This document shows positions 17,352 to 25,701 of a stretch of DNA of 55,675 bases, piece by piece; within the stretch, counting starts at the first letter, position 1, and the number at the start of each line of letters is the position of its first letter. The translations under genes and the position numbers were made by a program. The notes under the pieces are model-generated. The model had not been told where the DNA came from and ran no database searches. It saw only the letters and a program-made list of their open reading frames with translations. The DNA lies in the NCBI GenBank assembly GCA_016191335.1, contig JACPOW010000051.1, forward strand, positions 76,162 to 131,836, read 5' to 3'. This DNA comes from Elusimicrobiota bacterium (GTDB lineage Bacteria > Elusimicrobiota > Elusimicrobia > UBA1565 > UBA9628).

Positions 17352-17852
17352 ATGGACTGCGAGAACGCCCGACGCCGGATCAGCGAGACCCTCGACGGGG
17401 GACGGCCGGACGCCGCCCTCGTGGGCCACCTGTCCGGCTGCGCCGCCTGCTCGCGGACCCTGACCCGCACCCGCTCTCTGAACGCGGCGCTCGCCTCGCT
17501 GCCCCAGCTGCGCCCGAGCGCCGCGTTCAGCACCGGCGTGCTCGCTTCCCTCAAGAGGGCCAGGGCCGCGGAGTCCATCCCGGCGTGGCCGCTCGCCGCG
17601 GCCTGGGCGGCGTCGTCGCTGGCGCTCGCCGCCGGCGCGATGCGCGTGTCCTTGTCCATCCCGCGCCTGGCCGGCGCCGTCGCCGAAGGCGCCGCCCTGC
17701 TCGAGCTCGCCGGCCGCCTGGCGCTGCGCGTCCTGCCCGCGCCCCGCGCCGGCGCGGAATTGTCGGCCGCCGCGCTGATCGCCGTCGCCCTGTTCCTCAC
17801 GATCTCCCTGCCGCACGCGCACAAGACCCGCCTCATCGGAGCCAAATCATGA
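17352..17852 (+). CDS. Membrane-bound zinc-finger anti-sigma factor
   Basis: The 166-residue protein begins with a ZAS-type zinc finger: Cys3, then His26, Cys30 and Cys33 in HLSGCAAC. This would bind the ECF sigma factor encoded just upstream. Two hydrophobic segments (about 83-100 and 140-158) anchor it in the inner membrane. An earlier in-frame ATG at 17337 overlaps the sigma stop (TAATG) and would add five residues; I prefer the ATG at 17352 because the finger begins immediately after it. Its stop overlaps the following gene (ATGA), so the three form one coupled operon. Confidence 0.87.
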   Translation: MDCENARRRISETLDGGRPDAALVGHLSGCAACSRTLTRTRSLNAALASLPQLRPSAAFSTGVLASLKRARAAESIPAWPLAAAWAASSLALAAGAMRVSLSIPRLAGAVAEGAALLELAGRLALRVLPAPRAGAELSAAALIAVALFLTISLPHAHKTRLIGAKS

Positions 17853-18904
17853 AAACCCGACTTCTGCTGGCCGCCGTCCTCCTCGCCGTGACCGTCCCCG
17901 CCCGCGCCATCAAGCTTCAGCTCGGCGACGACAAGGTGCGCAAGGGCGACTTCACCGTGGAAAAAGGCCGGACCTTCGAGGGCGACGTCGCCGCGGAAGG
18001 CGCGGTCACCGTCAAGGGCGTGGTCACCGGCGACTGCGCGGCCTTCGGCGGGCCGCTGGTCATCGAGGGCGAGTGCCGCGGCGAGGCGGCCTCCTTCGGC
18101 GGGCCGGTGCGACTGACGGGCAAGGTCGGGGGGGACCTCTCCTCCTTCGGCGGCCCCGTGGACCTCTCCGGCGCCGCGGGCGGCGACGTGTCCCTGTTCG
18201 GCGGCGACCTGACCATGCGTTCCTCCTCGACGATCGAGGGCGAGCTCTCGATCTTCGGCGGCCAGCTCAAGCAGGAGCCCGGCGCGACGGTCAAAGGCGA
18301 GCTCCACAACTTCAGCTCGCCGATGATCGGCGCGATGGTCCCCGGCGTCGCGCTGGCGGCGATGCGCGCCGACCGCGGCGCCAAGCACGGCCCCGCGCCG
18401 CGCAAGGCCCTGATCTCGGGCTTCCTCCTGGGGCTGTGCCTGCTCCCATTACTCGCGACCTTGTTCTTCCCGGCCCAGGTGGAGACGATCGCCGCGGCCG
18501 CGTCGGCGGACTTCTGGCGCGCCCTCGGCATCGGGCTGCTCGTCGAGATGGCGGTCGTGCCGGGGACGCTCGCGCTGGCCGTCTCGGTGATCGGCATCCC
18601 GTTCATCCCCGTGGCCTACGCGGCGCTCACGGCCGCCGTCGTCATGGGCACGGGCGCCTTCTTCCTCCTGATGGCCCGCCGCGCCTGCCTGAACCTGGAG
18701 AAGCCCGTCCCGTCCACGATCAAGGCCGTCGGCTACGCCGGCGCGGCCACCGCGGCGATCTCGATCCTGGGCGGCCTTCTTCCCGTCGTGGGAGGAGTGC
18801 TCGGGCTCGCGCTGTTCCTGACCTTGTGCTGCGGGATGACGCTCGGGCTCGGCGCGGTGTGGCTCACGCGCCTCGGCACGCGCCCGGCGGGTCCGGCGGC
18901 CTGA
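17849..18904 (+). CDS. Exported bactofilin-like beta-solenoid protein with membrane helices
   Basis: The 351-residue protein has a cleavable signal peptide (MKTRLLLAAVLLAVTVPARA). A beta-solenoid of short repeats follows (about 30-150), each with a GxVxGD or FGGxxxL pattern (AAFGGPLVIEGE, ASFGGPVRLTGK, SSFGGPVDLSGA, SLFGGDLTMRSS, SIFGGQLKQEPG). The C-terminal half (about 185-345) has four or five hydrophobic helices. The architecture, a polymer-forming solenoid outside with a multispanning anchor, resembles proteins co-encoded with ECF sigma/anti-sigma pairs. I infer that it is a target or partner of the envelope-stress switch; no enzymatic motif is seen. Confidence 0.75.
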   Translation: MKTRLLLAAVLLAVTVPARAIKLQLGDDKVRKGDFTVEKGRTFEGDVAAEGAVTVKGVVTGDCAAFGGPLVIEGECRGEAASFGGPVRLTGKVGGDLSSFGGPVDLSGAAGGDVSLFGGDLTMRSSSTIEGELSIFGGQLKQEPGATVKGELHNFSSPMIGAMVPGVALAAMRADRGAKHGPAPRKALISGFLLGLCLLPLLATLFFPAQVETIAAAASADFWRALGIGLLVEMAVVPGTLALAVSVIGIPFIPVAYAALTAAVVMGTGAFFLLMARRACLNLEKPVPSTIKAVGYAGAATAAISILGGLLPVVGGVLGLALFLTLCCGMTLGLGAVWLTRLGTRPAGPAA

Positions 18905-18910
18905 CGCCGC

Positions 18911-19891
18911 TCAGAAGCGGAAGGCGATGGTGATGCGGTTCGTCGTGCCGAGGTCGCCGAACGGGACCCAGGCGTAGTCGAGGCGCAGCGCGGAGAAGTC
19001 GAAGCCGGCGCCGGCGGAGAACCCCGTGAAGCCGTCCACGCCGCGCGTGCGGTTCTGATCGTAGCCGCCCCGGATGGCGATGACCCAGGGCTTCGTCGAG
19101 CCCATCCGCGAGGCGGGCAGCCGGCCCTCGACGCCGAGGGAGGCGTAGGGATCATGGTCGACCGGGATGTTGACGTCGAGGCCGGCGTCGAGGGTCGGCG
19201 CCACGCGCCACAGGCCGCCGGCGCGGATGCGGGCGGGCAGCGGGTCGGACGAGCTGCCGAGCTTGAGAGGGGGGCCGATGTTCTGGACGGAGAAACCGAG
19301 GTCCAGGGGGCCGTCGCCGAGCTCGGCGACCTGCTTGGCGAGCAGGCCGAAGTCCACGGCGGCGGTCGTCCCGCTGCGGTCGTCGATCGCCGAGCGGATG
19401 ATCTTCAGCCCGCCGGCGAGCGAGAGCGGCCCGATGAGGCGGCGCGCGTACCAGGCCCCGAGGGCCAGATCCGTCGGCGTGAACTTCCCGGTCGCGTCGC
19501 CGATGGCGTTGTAGCTGGTCTGCGCGCCCTGCGACGCGTACAGGAGGCCCGCCGCGAAGGCGCCGTCCCGGCCGAGCGGGCGCGCGTAGGCGGCTGACCC
19601 GGAATAGGCGGATTCGAGGAGGGCGTCGTACCCCAGGGCCACCTCGCTCGGGGCCTCGGCGGCGATGCGCGACAGCGTCGCCGGATTGAGGAACACGGCC
19701 TCGGCGCCCGAGCCGGCCGCGGCGGAGACGCCGCCCATGGCCGAGGCGCGCGCGCCGCCGGGCGATTTCAGGAAGGCGGCGCCGGTGGTCCCGCTCGCGC
19801 TCGAGGAGAACGCTCCGCCGGGAAAGAGCCCGGCGCGGACGGGGATCGCGGTTATGACGAGGATAACCGCGAGAGCGGTTATACGGGCCAG
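18911..19891 (-). CDS. PorV/PorQ-like outer-membrane beta-barrel protein
   Basis: The first ordinary start in this frame is an ATG at 19738, but that would cut off the signal peptide. Read upstream without a stop, the frame encodes LARITALAVILVITAIPVRA, then SGTTGAAFLKSPGGARASA, which aligns with the N-terminus of the paralogue at 47907. No ATG, GTG or TTG exists there; CTG at 19891 or ATA at 19882 (overlapping the upstream gene's TAA) is the best candidate. The mature protein has the family's LNPATLS motif, alternating beta strands and a terminal Phe (RITIAFRF) typical of barrels assembled by BAM. PorV proteins shuttle cargo in type IX secretion in Bacteroidota; the role here is inferred. 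Confidence 0.8.
   Translation of the reverse strand: MARITALAVILVITAIPVRAGLFPGGAFSSSASGTTGAAFLKSPGGARASAMGGVSAAAGSGAEAVFLNPATLSRIAAEAPSEVALGYDALLESAYSGSAAYARPLGRDGAFAAGLLYASQGAQTSYNAIGDATGKFTPTDLALGAWYARRLIGPLSLAGGLKIIRSAIDDRSGTTAAVDFGLLAKQVAELGDGPLDLGFSVQNIGPPLKLGSSSDPLPARIRAGGLWRVAPTLDAGLDVNIPVDHDPYASLGVEGRLPASRMGSTKPWVIAIRGGYDQNRTRGVDGFTGFSAGAGFDFSALRLDYAWVPFGDLGTTNRITIAFRF
19847..19882 (-). promoter_or_regulatory. Three alternating hairpin arms at the PorV-like gene start
   Basis: On the minus strand the words ATAACCGC (19882-19875), GCGGTTAT (about 19870-19863) and ATAACCGC (19855-19848) alternate, so the middle arm can pair with either outer arm. The structure covers the junction of the upstream stop codon and the putative non-AUG start, so it could act as a translational switch. 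Confidence 0.4.
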
Positions 19892-20808
19892 ACCGGCCCC
19901 CGTCGAGGCTTTTCGACGGGCGGAGCCTCTTCCTTCGCCGGCTCGGCGGCGGCCGGCGCCTCGGGCTCGGCCTTCACGGGCGGCGGCGAGACGAGCGCCC
20001 CGAGCTCCATGCGGATCGTCTCGTCGGGAGACGGACCGGCCTTGACCTCGGCGACGGGAGGGGGCGCCTCGACCGGGGGAGGCGGCAGGACCTCGATGGA
20101 CACCTCGGCCTCGGGCTTCGGGGCCTCGAGGACGACCTCGGCCGCCGGCGTCGGAGCCTCCACCACGACCTCGGGCGCGGGCTCGGGAGGCTTCTCCGCC
20201 TTGCGCGCCTTGCGGGCGGGCTTCGGGGCTTCCTCCGCCTCCGCGGCGGGCTCGGCCGCCGGCGCGGGCGCCGGCGCCGCGGCCTTCATCGCCTCGACGG
20301 CGCGGGTCAGCTCGCCGAGGCGCTCGATCAGGGCCTCGTCGCGGGTGGACACCGAGGACAGCTCGTCGTCGACGCGCTTGGACAGCGCGCGCAGATCCTT
20401 ATGCAGGTCGGCCAGCTCGACCTTGATGTTCTGGAGATAGACGACGGCGGGGCTGATGCCTCCGGTCGTGTTCGCGGGATCCTTGCGCCGCTCCGGGCCC
20501 GTGAACTCGGGCTCCATCCGGGGCTTGGGCTCCGGCTTGGGCTCCTGCTTGGGCTCGGGCGCCTCGGCGTGGGAGGCGACCTTCGGCGACGAGGACGCCT
20601 CGGGGATGTAGACCGGGCGGATGGCCGCCGGGGCGGAGGCTTCCTTGTCGGCGACATGCACCGCCTCGGAAGGCTCGGCCCCCTCGGTGGCGTCGGCCGC
20701 CTCGGAGGCGACGCGGTACTGGCCGAGGAGGAAGAAGAAGAGGATCCCGCTGATCAGGAGCCCCGCCGACGAGATATAGAACCAGCCGTCCGCCCATAGT
20801 CCCATCAT
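19879..20808 (-). CDS. Membrane-anchored coiled-coil protein with Pro/Ala-rich tail
   Basis: This 309-residue protein has an N-terminal transmembrane helix (about 10-28, in WFYISSAGLLISGILFFFLL) and a Pro/Glu/Lys-rich linker. A coiled coil of about 60 residues follows (VVYLQNIKVELADLHKDLRA, then RVDDELSSV, then ERLGELTRAVEAMKA). A long tail of Pro, Ala and Glu repeats (PAPEVVVEAP, PAAEVVLEAP, PEAEVSIEVL) reaches to the end. The composition suggests a periplasm- or cytoplasm-spanning tether. No family is recognised. It overlaps the start region of the PorV-like gene downstream. Two ATGs in tandem begin it (20808 and 20805). Confidence 0.65.
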   Translation of the reverse strand: MMGLWADGWFYISSAGLLISGILFFFLLGQYRVASEAADATEGAEPSEAVHVADKEASAPAAIRPVYIPEASSSPKVASHAEAPEPKQEPKPEPKPRMEPEFTGPERRKDPANTTGGISPAVVYLQNIKVELADLHKDLRALSKRVDDELSSVSTRDEALIERLGELTRAVEAMKAAAPAPAPAAEPAAEAEEAPKPARKARKAEKPPEPAPEVVVEAPTPAAEVVLEAPKPEAEVSIEVLPPPPVEAPPPVAEVKAGPSPDETIRMELGALVSPPPVKAEPEAPAAAEPAKEEAPPVEKPRRGPVWPV

Positions 20809-20818
20809 ATTAGTAGGA

Positions 20819-20847
20819 ATGGTATCCGTATGGGGGGAGCAAGTCAA
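20819..20847 (-). promoter_or_regulatory. Promoter of the coiled-coil/PorV unit
   Basis: On the minus strand TTGACT (20847-20842), a 17-bp spacer and TACCAT (20824-20819) precede the ATG at 20808 by 10 bp. It is divergent from the promoter at 20900. Confidence 0.5.
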
Positions 20848-20899
20848 TCGGACTTTTCGCGGCGACCGCGGACCCGGGACAAGCCGGGGCGCGAAGAAG

Positions 20900-20905
20900 T
20901 ATAAT
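20900..20905 (+). promoter_or_regulatory. Perfect -10 TATAAT, leaderless start of the PPTase gene
   Basis: TATAAT ends 6 bp before the ATG at 20912; GGGACA about 18 bp upstream is a weak -35. Transcription would begin at or next to the start codon. Confidence 0.6.
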
Positions 20906-20911
20906 ACTCGG

Positions 20912-21595
20912 ATGACCACCGGCCGGCCGCCGTACCGCCTCGCGTTTTGTCCGCGCCACGAGGCCGAAAGGACGCTGTCCGAGCCCGCCGAGCTCCGCAA
21001 GCGCTTCGGCGCCAAGGAGCTCGCCGAGCTCGAGGCCCTTCCGGAGCGCCGCAAGCTCGACCGCGTGGCGGGCCGCCTCGCCGCCAAACGCGCGCTGGCC
21101 GCCCACTTCCTCGACGAGTACGGCTGGGAGGCCGACCCCGCCGAGCTGCGGGTATCCAACGACGACGCCGGGCGCCCCCGCCTGACCTTGCCGAAGGGCG
21201 CCCCGGCCCCCGCGCCGTCCTTCTCGATCTCGCATTGCGCGCAGGGCGGCGCCTCCGCCGTCGCCGCTCCGGGCCGCTTCGTCGGCGTGGACATCGAGAG
21301 CATCGTGCCGCGCCCGGCCGACGTGATCGCGTTCGTCGCGTCGCCCGGAGAGCTCGCGGCGGGGCCCGACGACCCCGAGGCGCAGGCTCGCCTCTGGACG
21401 GGCAAGGAAGCGGCGCTGAAGATGCTGGGGCTCGGGCTCGACGCGGCCGCGCGCGCCGTCCGGCCCGAGGCCGACGGCGTGACATTGACGGGCGCGCCGG
21501 CGAAGGCCTGGGCCGCGCTCGGCTCGCCGCGCGTGCGGCTGGACTACGACGGCGTCGAGGGCGCGCGCATCGCCATCGCCTACACGGGAGATTGA
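20912..21595 (+). CDS. 4'-phosphopantetheinyl transferase superfamily protein
   Basis: This family transfers phosphopantetheine from CoA to carrier proteins. The 227-residue protein shows FSISHCAQGG (SxSH), the magnesium-binding FVGVDIES and the LWTGKEAALKMLG motif, in the order and spacing of Sfp/AcpT-type enzymes. An upstream in-frame ATG at 20819 would add 31 residues lacking conservation and would lie upstream of the TATAAT box, so I choose 20912. The downstream gene is an acyl-CoA carboxyltransferase, five bases away. The carrier protein is not in the window. Confidence 0.87.
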   Translation: MTTGRPPYRLAFCPRHEAERTLSEPAELRKRFGAKELAELEALPERRKLDRVAGRLAAKRALAAHFLDEYGWEADPAELRVSNDDAGRPRLTLPKGAPAPAPSFSISHCAQGGASAVAAPGRFVGVDIESIVPRPADVIAFVASPGELAAGPDDPEAQARLWTGKEAALKMLGLGLDAAARAVRPEADGVTLTGAPAKAWAALGSPRVRLDYDGVEGARIAIAYTGD

Positions 21596-21600
21596 TCATA

Positions 21601-23196
21601 ATGGAAAAGGAAGCGGTGAAGAACCTGAAGGTCCCCCGGCCGGCGGCCGCGAGCGTCGTCAAGCTCCGGCAGGCCGTCGAGAAAGCCTCCGCCGGCGGCG
21701 GCCCCCAGCGCCTCGAGGCGCAGAAGGCCCGCGGCAAGTTCACCGCCCGCGAGCGCATCCATTACCTGCTCGACGAGGGCACGTTCCAGGAGCTCGACCT
21801 GCTCGTCTCGACGCGGGCGACGGATTTCGGCCTCAAGGACAAGGACATCCCCGGCGACGGCGTTATCACGGGCTTCGGCCAAATCAACGGCCGCGAGGTC
21901 TGCGTCTACGCGCAGGACTTCACCGTGCTCGGCGGCTCTCTGGGCCTGGCGCACGCCAAGAAGATCGTGAAGGTGATGGACCTCGCCTACGAGAACCGGG
22001 TCCCGGTCATCGGCCTCCTCGACTCGGGCGGGGCGCGCATCCAGGAAGGCGTGGATTCCCTCGACGGCTACGCCGAGATATTCCAGCGCAACGTGAAGTG
22101 CTCCGGCGTCATCCCGCAGATCTCGGTGATCCTCGGCCCGTGCGCCGGCGGCGCCGTCTACTCGCCAGCGCTCACCGACTACATCTTCATGGTCGAGGGC
22201 ATCTCCCAGATGTTCGTGACCGGCCCCGACGTGGTCAAGGCCGCGACGGGGGAGGAGGTCACCTTCGACGGCCTCGGCGGCGCGGACGCCCACAGCGCGA
22301 AGTCCGGCGTCTGCCACTTCGTCGCCAAGTCCGAGCCCGACTGCTTCCGCCAGGTGCGCGAGCTGCTGAGCTACCTGCCGCAGAACCGCTGGGAGAAGCC
22401 GCCCCGCGTCGCCAACCCGGACCCGATCAGGCGCTCGGTCCCGCTCCTCGAGAAGATGTGCGACCTGGACCCGCGCAAGTCCTACCGCGTCCATCACATC
22501 ATCTGGCAGTTCGTCGACGAGCACAAGTTCTTCGAGGTCCAGGCCGGCTACGCGAAGAATATCGTCACGGGCTTCTGCCGCATGGGCGGCGAGGTCGTGG
22601 GCATCGTCGCCAACAACCCGGCGAGCGTCGCCGGCGCCCTCGACATCAACGCCTCGGACAAGGCCGCGCGCTTCATCCGCTTCCTCAACTGCTTCAACAT
22701 CCCCGTGCTGACCTTGGTCGACGTCCCCGGCTACTGGCCGGGCGTCACCCAGGAGCACGGCGGCATCATCCGCCACGGCGCGAAGATCCTGTTCGCCTAC
22801 GCCGAGGCCACGGTCCCGAAGATCACGGTGATATTGAGAAAGGCGTATGGCGGCGCCTACATCGCGATGAGCTCCAAGCACATGAAGGGGGACTTCAACT
22901 TCGCCCTGCCCTGCGCCGAGATCGCGGTCATGGGCCCGGCGGGCGCCATCGAGATCCTCTACTCCCGGGAGATCGCCGCCTGCAAGACCGACGCCGACAA
23001 GGCCGCCCTGCGCGCCAAGCTCTGCGCCGAGTACGCGGCCAAGTTCGCCTCGCCCTACCAGACCGCCTCGACCGGCTCCATCGACGAGGTCATCGAGCCC
23101 TCCCTGATGCGCTACAAGATCGTCCGCGCCCTGCGCTTCCTCAAGGACAAGCGCGTCCCCGGCACCCACGAGAACCGCGGGAACATCCCCCTGTAG
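21601..23196 (+). CDS. Acyl-CoA carboxylase carboxyltransferase subunit (propionyl-CoA type)
   Basis: The 531-residue protein is a biotin-dependent carboxyltransferase beta subunit of the PccB/MmdA family. It contains LEAQKARGKFTARERIHYLL, VYAQDFTVLGGSLGLAHAKK, the oxyanion and CoA-binding LLDSGGARIQEGV, and the second half with TLVDVPGYWPGVTQEHGGII and KAYGGAYIAMSSKHMKGD. The C-terminal VPGTHENRGNIPL is typical. No biotin carboxylase or biotin carrier gene is adjacent. It could carboxylate propionyl-CoA or take part in methylmalonyl-CoA decarboxylation; the subunit alone cannot tell. The start ATG is five bases after the PPTase stop. Confidence 0.92.
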   Translation: MEKEAVKNLKVPRPAAASVVKLRQAVEKASAGGGPQRLEAQKARGKFTARERIHYLLDEGTFQELDLLVSTRATDFGLKDKDIPGDGVITGFGQINGREVCVYAQDFTVLGGSLGLAHAKKIVKVMDLAYENRVPVIGLLDSGGARIQEGVDSLDGYAEIFQRNVKCSGVIPQISVILGPCAGGAVYSPALTDYIFMVEGISQMFVTGPDVVKAATGEEVTFDGLGGADAHSAKSGVCHFVAKSEPDCFRQVRELLSYLPQNRWEKPPRVANPDPIRRSVPLLEKMCDLDPRKSYRVHHIIWQFVDEHKFFEVQAGYAKNIVTGFCRMGGEVVGIVANNPASVAGALDINASDKAARFIRFLNCFNIPVLTLVDVPGYWPGVTQEHGGIIRHGAKILFAYAEATVPKITVILRKAYGGAYIAMSSKHMKGDFNFALPCAEIAVMGPAGAIEILYSREIAACKTDADKAALRAKLCAEYAAKFASPYQTASTGSIDEVIEPSLMRYKIVRALRFLKDKRVPGTHENRGNIPL

Positions 23197-23202
23197 GAGA
23201 AC

Positions 23203-23270
23203 GGTGCCTGTCTTACCACTATTTTCACTTTCGCTGCCGCTAAAGTGAAAATAGTGGTAAGACAGGCACC
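23203..23270. repeat. Perfect 29-bp inverted repeat, palindromic element 1
   Basis: Arms at 23203-23231 and 23242-23270 are perfectly complementary and enclose a 10-base loop. The outer end reads GGTGCCTGTC. It lies just after the carboxyltransferase stop and 46 bp before the response-regulator gene. No U-tract follows, so it is not a standard terminator. The terminal motif matches the hairpins at 25620 and 48912. Confidence 0.85.
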
Positions 23271-23281
23271 ATCGTATAGTC

Positions 23282-23309
23282 GTGACATTTCGGCGAATTC
23301 TGCTATACT
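23282..23309 (+). promoter_or_regulatory. Promoter of the response regulator
   Basis: GTGACA (23282-23287), a 16-bp spacer and TATACT (23304-23309) lie 7 bp before the ATG at 23317. This implies a leaderless message. Confidence 0.55.
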
Positions 23310-23316
23310 TCCGGCG

Positions 23317-24003
23317 ATGATCAAGGCGCAGATTCTCGTCGTCGAGGACCAGGCGGCCACGGCCGACCTCATTCTCGAGGTGCTCAAGGGCGAGGGCTAC
23401 GAGGCCCAGACCGTCGACACCTTGGCGAAGGCCCGCGCGCGCCTCAAGAAGCAGCCCCCGGAGCTCCTGCTCCTCGACCGGAACCTCCCCGACGGCGACG
23501 GCGTGGACCTGCTGGCCGAGATACGCAATGACGAGAAGCTCGGCGCCCTGCCCGTCATCATCCTCACCGCGAAGAAGGAGGTCGCCGACAAGATCGCCGG
23601 CCTGCGCGTCGGCGCCGACGACTACGTCGCCAAGCCCTTCAACACCGAGGAGCTCGTCGCTCGCGTCGCCACCATCCTGCGCCGCGCCGGCAAGGTCGAG
23701 GAGCCGAACACGGTGGAGGCGGGGGGCGTCAAGCTCGACCGCGCCTCCCGCAAGGTCCACATCGGCGAGAAGGAGGTCGCGCTCTCCGCCAAGGAGTTCG
23801 ACCTGCTCTGGTTCCTCGTCTACCGCAAGGGCCGCGTGCTGACCCGCGACTTCCTGCTCCAGCACGTCTGGGGCTACGACTCGGGCATCGACCTGACGAC
23901 GAAGGTCATCGACGTGACGCTCTCCCACCTGCGCAACAAGATCGGCCCCGTCGCCGACAAGATCGTCGCCGTCCGCGGCTTCGGCTACCGCTTCGACGCT
24001 TAA
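23317..24003 (+). CDS. OmpR/PhoB-family response regulator (orphan)
   Basis: The 228-residue protein has a receiver domain (1-120) with the acidic pair Glu10/Asp11, the phosphoacceptor Asp54 in LLLLDRNLPDG and the conserved ILTAKK lysine. A winged-helix DNA-binding domain follows (about 130-228), with LSAKEFDLLWFLVYRKGRVL and a C-terminal VRGFGYRFDA. No histidine kinase is adjacent, so the partner is unknown. The ATG at 23317 is chosen because the conserved fold starts there and the -10 lies 7 bp upstream; an upstream in-frame start at 23245 would fall within the hairpin. Confidence 0.93.
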   Translation: MIKAQILVVEDQAATADLILEVLKGEGYEAQTVDTLAKARARLKKQPPELLLLDRNLPDGDGVDLLAEIRNDEKLGALPVIILTAKKEVADKIAGLRVGADDYVAKPFNTEELVARVATILRRAGKVEEPNTVEAGGVKLDRASRKVHIGEKEVALSAKEFDLLWFLVYRKGRVLTRDFLLQHVWGYDSGIDLTTKVIDVTLSHLRNKIGPVADKIVAVRGFGYRFDA

Positions 24004-24016
24004 GGCGCCGCCCGCC

Positions 24017-25621
24017 ATGGCCGACATCACGACCGAAGTCGCCCGTCGCCGCACGTTCGCGATCATCTCCCACCCGGACGCCGGCAAGACCACTCTGACC
24101 GAGAAGCTCCTGCTTTACGGCGGGGCCCTTCAGCTCGCCGGCTCCGTCACCGCGCGCAAGAACCAGAGCTCCTCGGCGTCCGACTGGATGGAGCTCGAGC
24201 GCAAGCGCGGCATCTCCGTGTCTTCGACCGTGCTCCAGTTCGATTACGAAGGCCACCGGATCAACCTGCTCGACACCCCGGGCCACAAGGACTTCTCCGA
24301 GGACACCTACCGAGTGCTCACCGCCGTCGACGCCGCCGTCATGGTCATCGACGCCGGCAAGGGCATCGAGCCCCAGACGCTCAAGCTCTTCGAGGTGTGC
24401 CGCCTGCGCGGCATCCCGATCCTGACGTTCATGAACAAGCTCGACCGCGAAACCAAGGACCTCCTCGAGCTGCTCGACGAGCTCGAGAACCAGCTCCAGC
24501 TCCATCCTTATCCCGTGAACTGGCCGATGGGCGTGGGCCAGCGCTTCAAGGGCGTGTACGACCGGACCACGAAGCAGGCGCACATGTTCGAGCGCACCGT
24601 CCGCGGCGCGTACAAGGCCCCAGTCTTGGTCAAAGGCATCGACGATCCCGCGGTGAAGGACGCCCTGGACCCCGACGCCTACCACCATTTCGTCGAGCAG
24701 GTGCATCTGCTCGAGGCCGCCGGCGCCGGCTTCGACGCCGCCGACGCGCTGAAGGGGGGCACGACGCCGGTGTACTTCGGCTCGGCCGTCAACAACTTCG
24801 GCGTGCAGCTGCTGCTCGAGGCCCTGCTCCAGCACGCGCCCGCGCCCGCCGCGCGCGCCTCGACGGCCGGCCTGGTCCAGCCCACGCGCGACTCCTTCTC
24901 CGGCTTCGTCTTCAAGATCCAGGGCAACATGGACCCCAAGCACCGCGACCGCGTCGCCTTCGTGCGCGTGGTGTCGGGGAAGTTCACCCGCGACCTGACG
25001 GTGACCCACAGCCGCACCGGGAAGGCTTTCCGTTTGGCGAACGCCCACAAGATCTTCGGCCGCGACCGCGAGATCATCGAGGAGGCCTACGCCGGCGACG
25101 TCATCGGCCTGGTCGGCTACTCGGATTTCGGCATCGGCGACACCTTGAGCGAGGACCCGAAGGTGGTCTACGACGAGATCCCGCGCTTCGCGCCCGAGTG
25201 CTTCGCCCGCATCAGCAACCCCAACCCCTCGAAGTACAAGCCTTTCGCCAAGGGCCTCGAGCAGCTCCTGCGCGAGGGCGTCGTGCGCGCCCTCGTCCCG
25301 CGCGACATGGGCGACGCGAAGACCACCTTGCTCGCCGCCGTCGGCCCGCTGCAGTTCGAGGTCGCGCAGTTCCGCCTGCAGTCCGAGTACGGCGTCGAGT
25401 CGCGCCTCGAGCCGATGGCCTGGACCCTCGCGCGCTGGGTCGGCCCGAACACCAAGCCCGGCGCCGTGGACGCCGTCGCGCTGCCGATGCAGTCCGCGCG
25501 CGTCAAGGACGAGGACGGCAACGAGATGATCCTGTTCCCGACGCCCTGGTCCCTGCAGTACCTCTCGGAGAAGCACCCCGAGATCGAGCTGCTGCGCCTG
25601 CCGCCCTCCAAGACCAAGTAG
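24017..25621 (+). CDS. prfC: Peptide chain release factor 3
   Basis: RF3 is a translational GTPase that ejects RF1/RF2 after termination. The 534-residue protein has the P-loop SHPDAGKTTLTEKLL, the RF3 insertion KNQSSSASDWMELERKRGIS, DTPGHKDFSEDTYR (G3), NKLDRE (G4) and the RF3-specific central and C-terminal domains (PLQFEVAQFRLQSEYGVE). The length is typical. It begins 13 bp after the response regulator and may share its transcript. Its TAG stop overlaps the left edge of palindromic element 2. Confidence 0.96.
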   Translation: MADITTEVARRRTFAIISHPDAGKTTLTEKLLLYGGALQLAGSVTARKNQSSSASDWMELERKRGISVSSTVLQFDYEGHRINLLDTPGHKDFSEDTYRVLTAVDAAVMVIDAGKGIEPQTLKLFEVCRLRGIPILTFMNKLDRETKDLLELLDELENQLQLHPYPVNWPMGVGQRFKGVYDRTTKQAHMFERTVRGAYKAPVLVKGIDDPAVKDALDPDAYHHFVEQVHLLEAAGAGFDAADALKGGTTPVYFGSAVNNFGVQLLLEALLQHAPAPAARASTAGLVQPTRDSFSGFVFKIQGNMDPKHRDRVAFVRVVSGKFTRDLTVTHSRTGKAFRLANAHKIFGRDREIIEEAYAGDVIGLVGYSDFGIGDTLSEDPKVVYDEIPRFAPECFARISNPNPSKYKPFAKGLEQLLREGVVRALVPRDMGDAKTTLLAAVGPLQFEVAQFRLQSEYGVESRLEPMAWTLARWVGPNTKPGAVDAVALPMQSARVKDEDGNEMILFPTPWSLQYLSEKHPEIELLRLPPSKTK

Positions 25622-25698
25622 GTGTCAGGCCTAACGTTAATGACAGTATTTCGGGAAGGTTCGGGGAAATACTGTCACTAACGTTAGGCCTGACACCT
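25620..25698. repeat. Long inverted repeat, palindromic element 2, with U-tract
   Basis: The arms at 25620-25651 and about 25667-25698 pair over about 32 bp with one mismatch, and a GGGAAGGTTCGGG-like loop lies between. The outer end reads AGGTGTCAGGC. It fills the whole gap between the converging prfC and DUF192 genes and is followed by a run of T, so it may also terminate prfC transcription. It belongs to the same family as the hairpins at 23203 and 48912. Confidence 0.85.
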
Positions 25699-25701
25699 TT
25701 T

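Noticed and set aside
20819-20911. Upstream start for the phosphopantetheinyl transferase
   Set aside because: The extension covers two opposing promoters and is not protein-like.
23245-23316. Upstream start for the response regulator adding 24 residues
   Set aside because: The added sequence is made from the right arm of palindromic element 1 and the promoter; the receiver fold begins at 23317.
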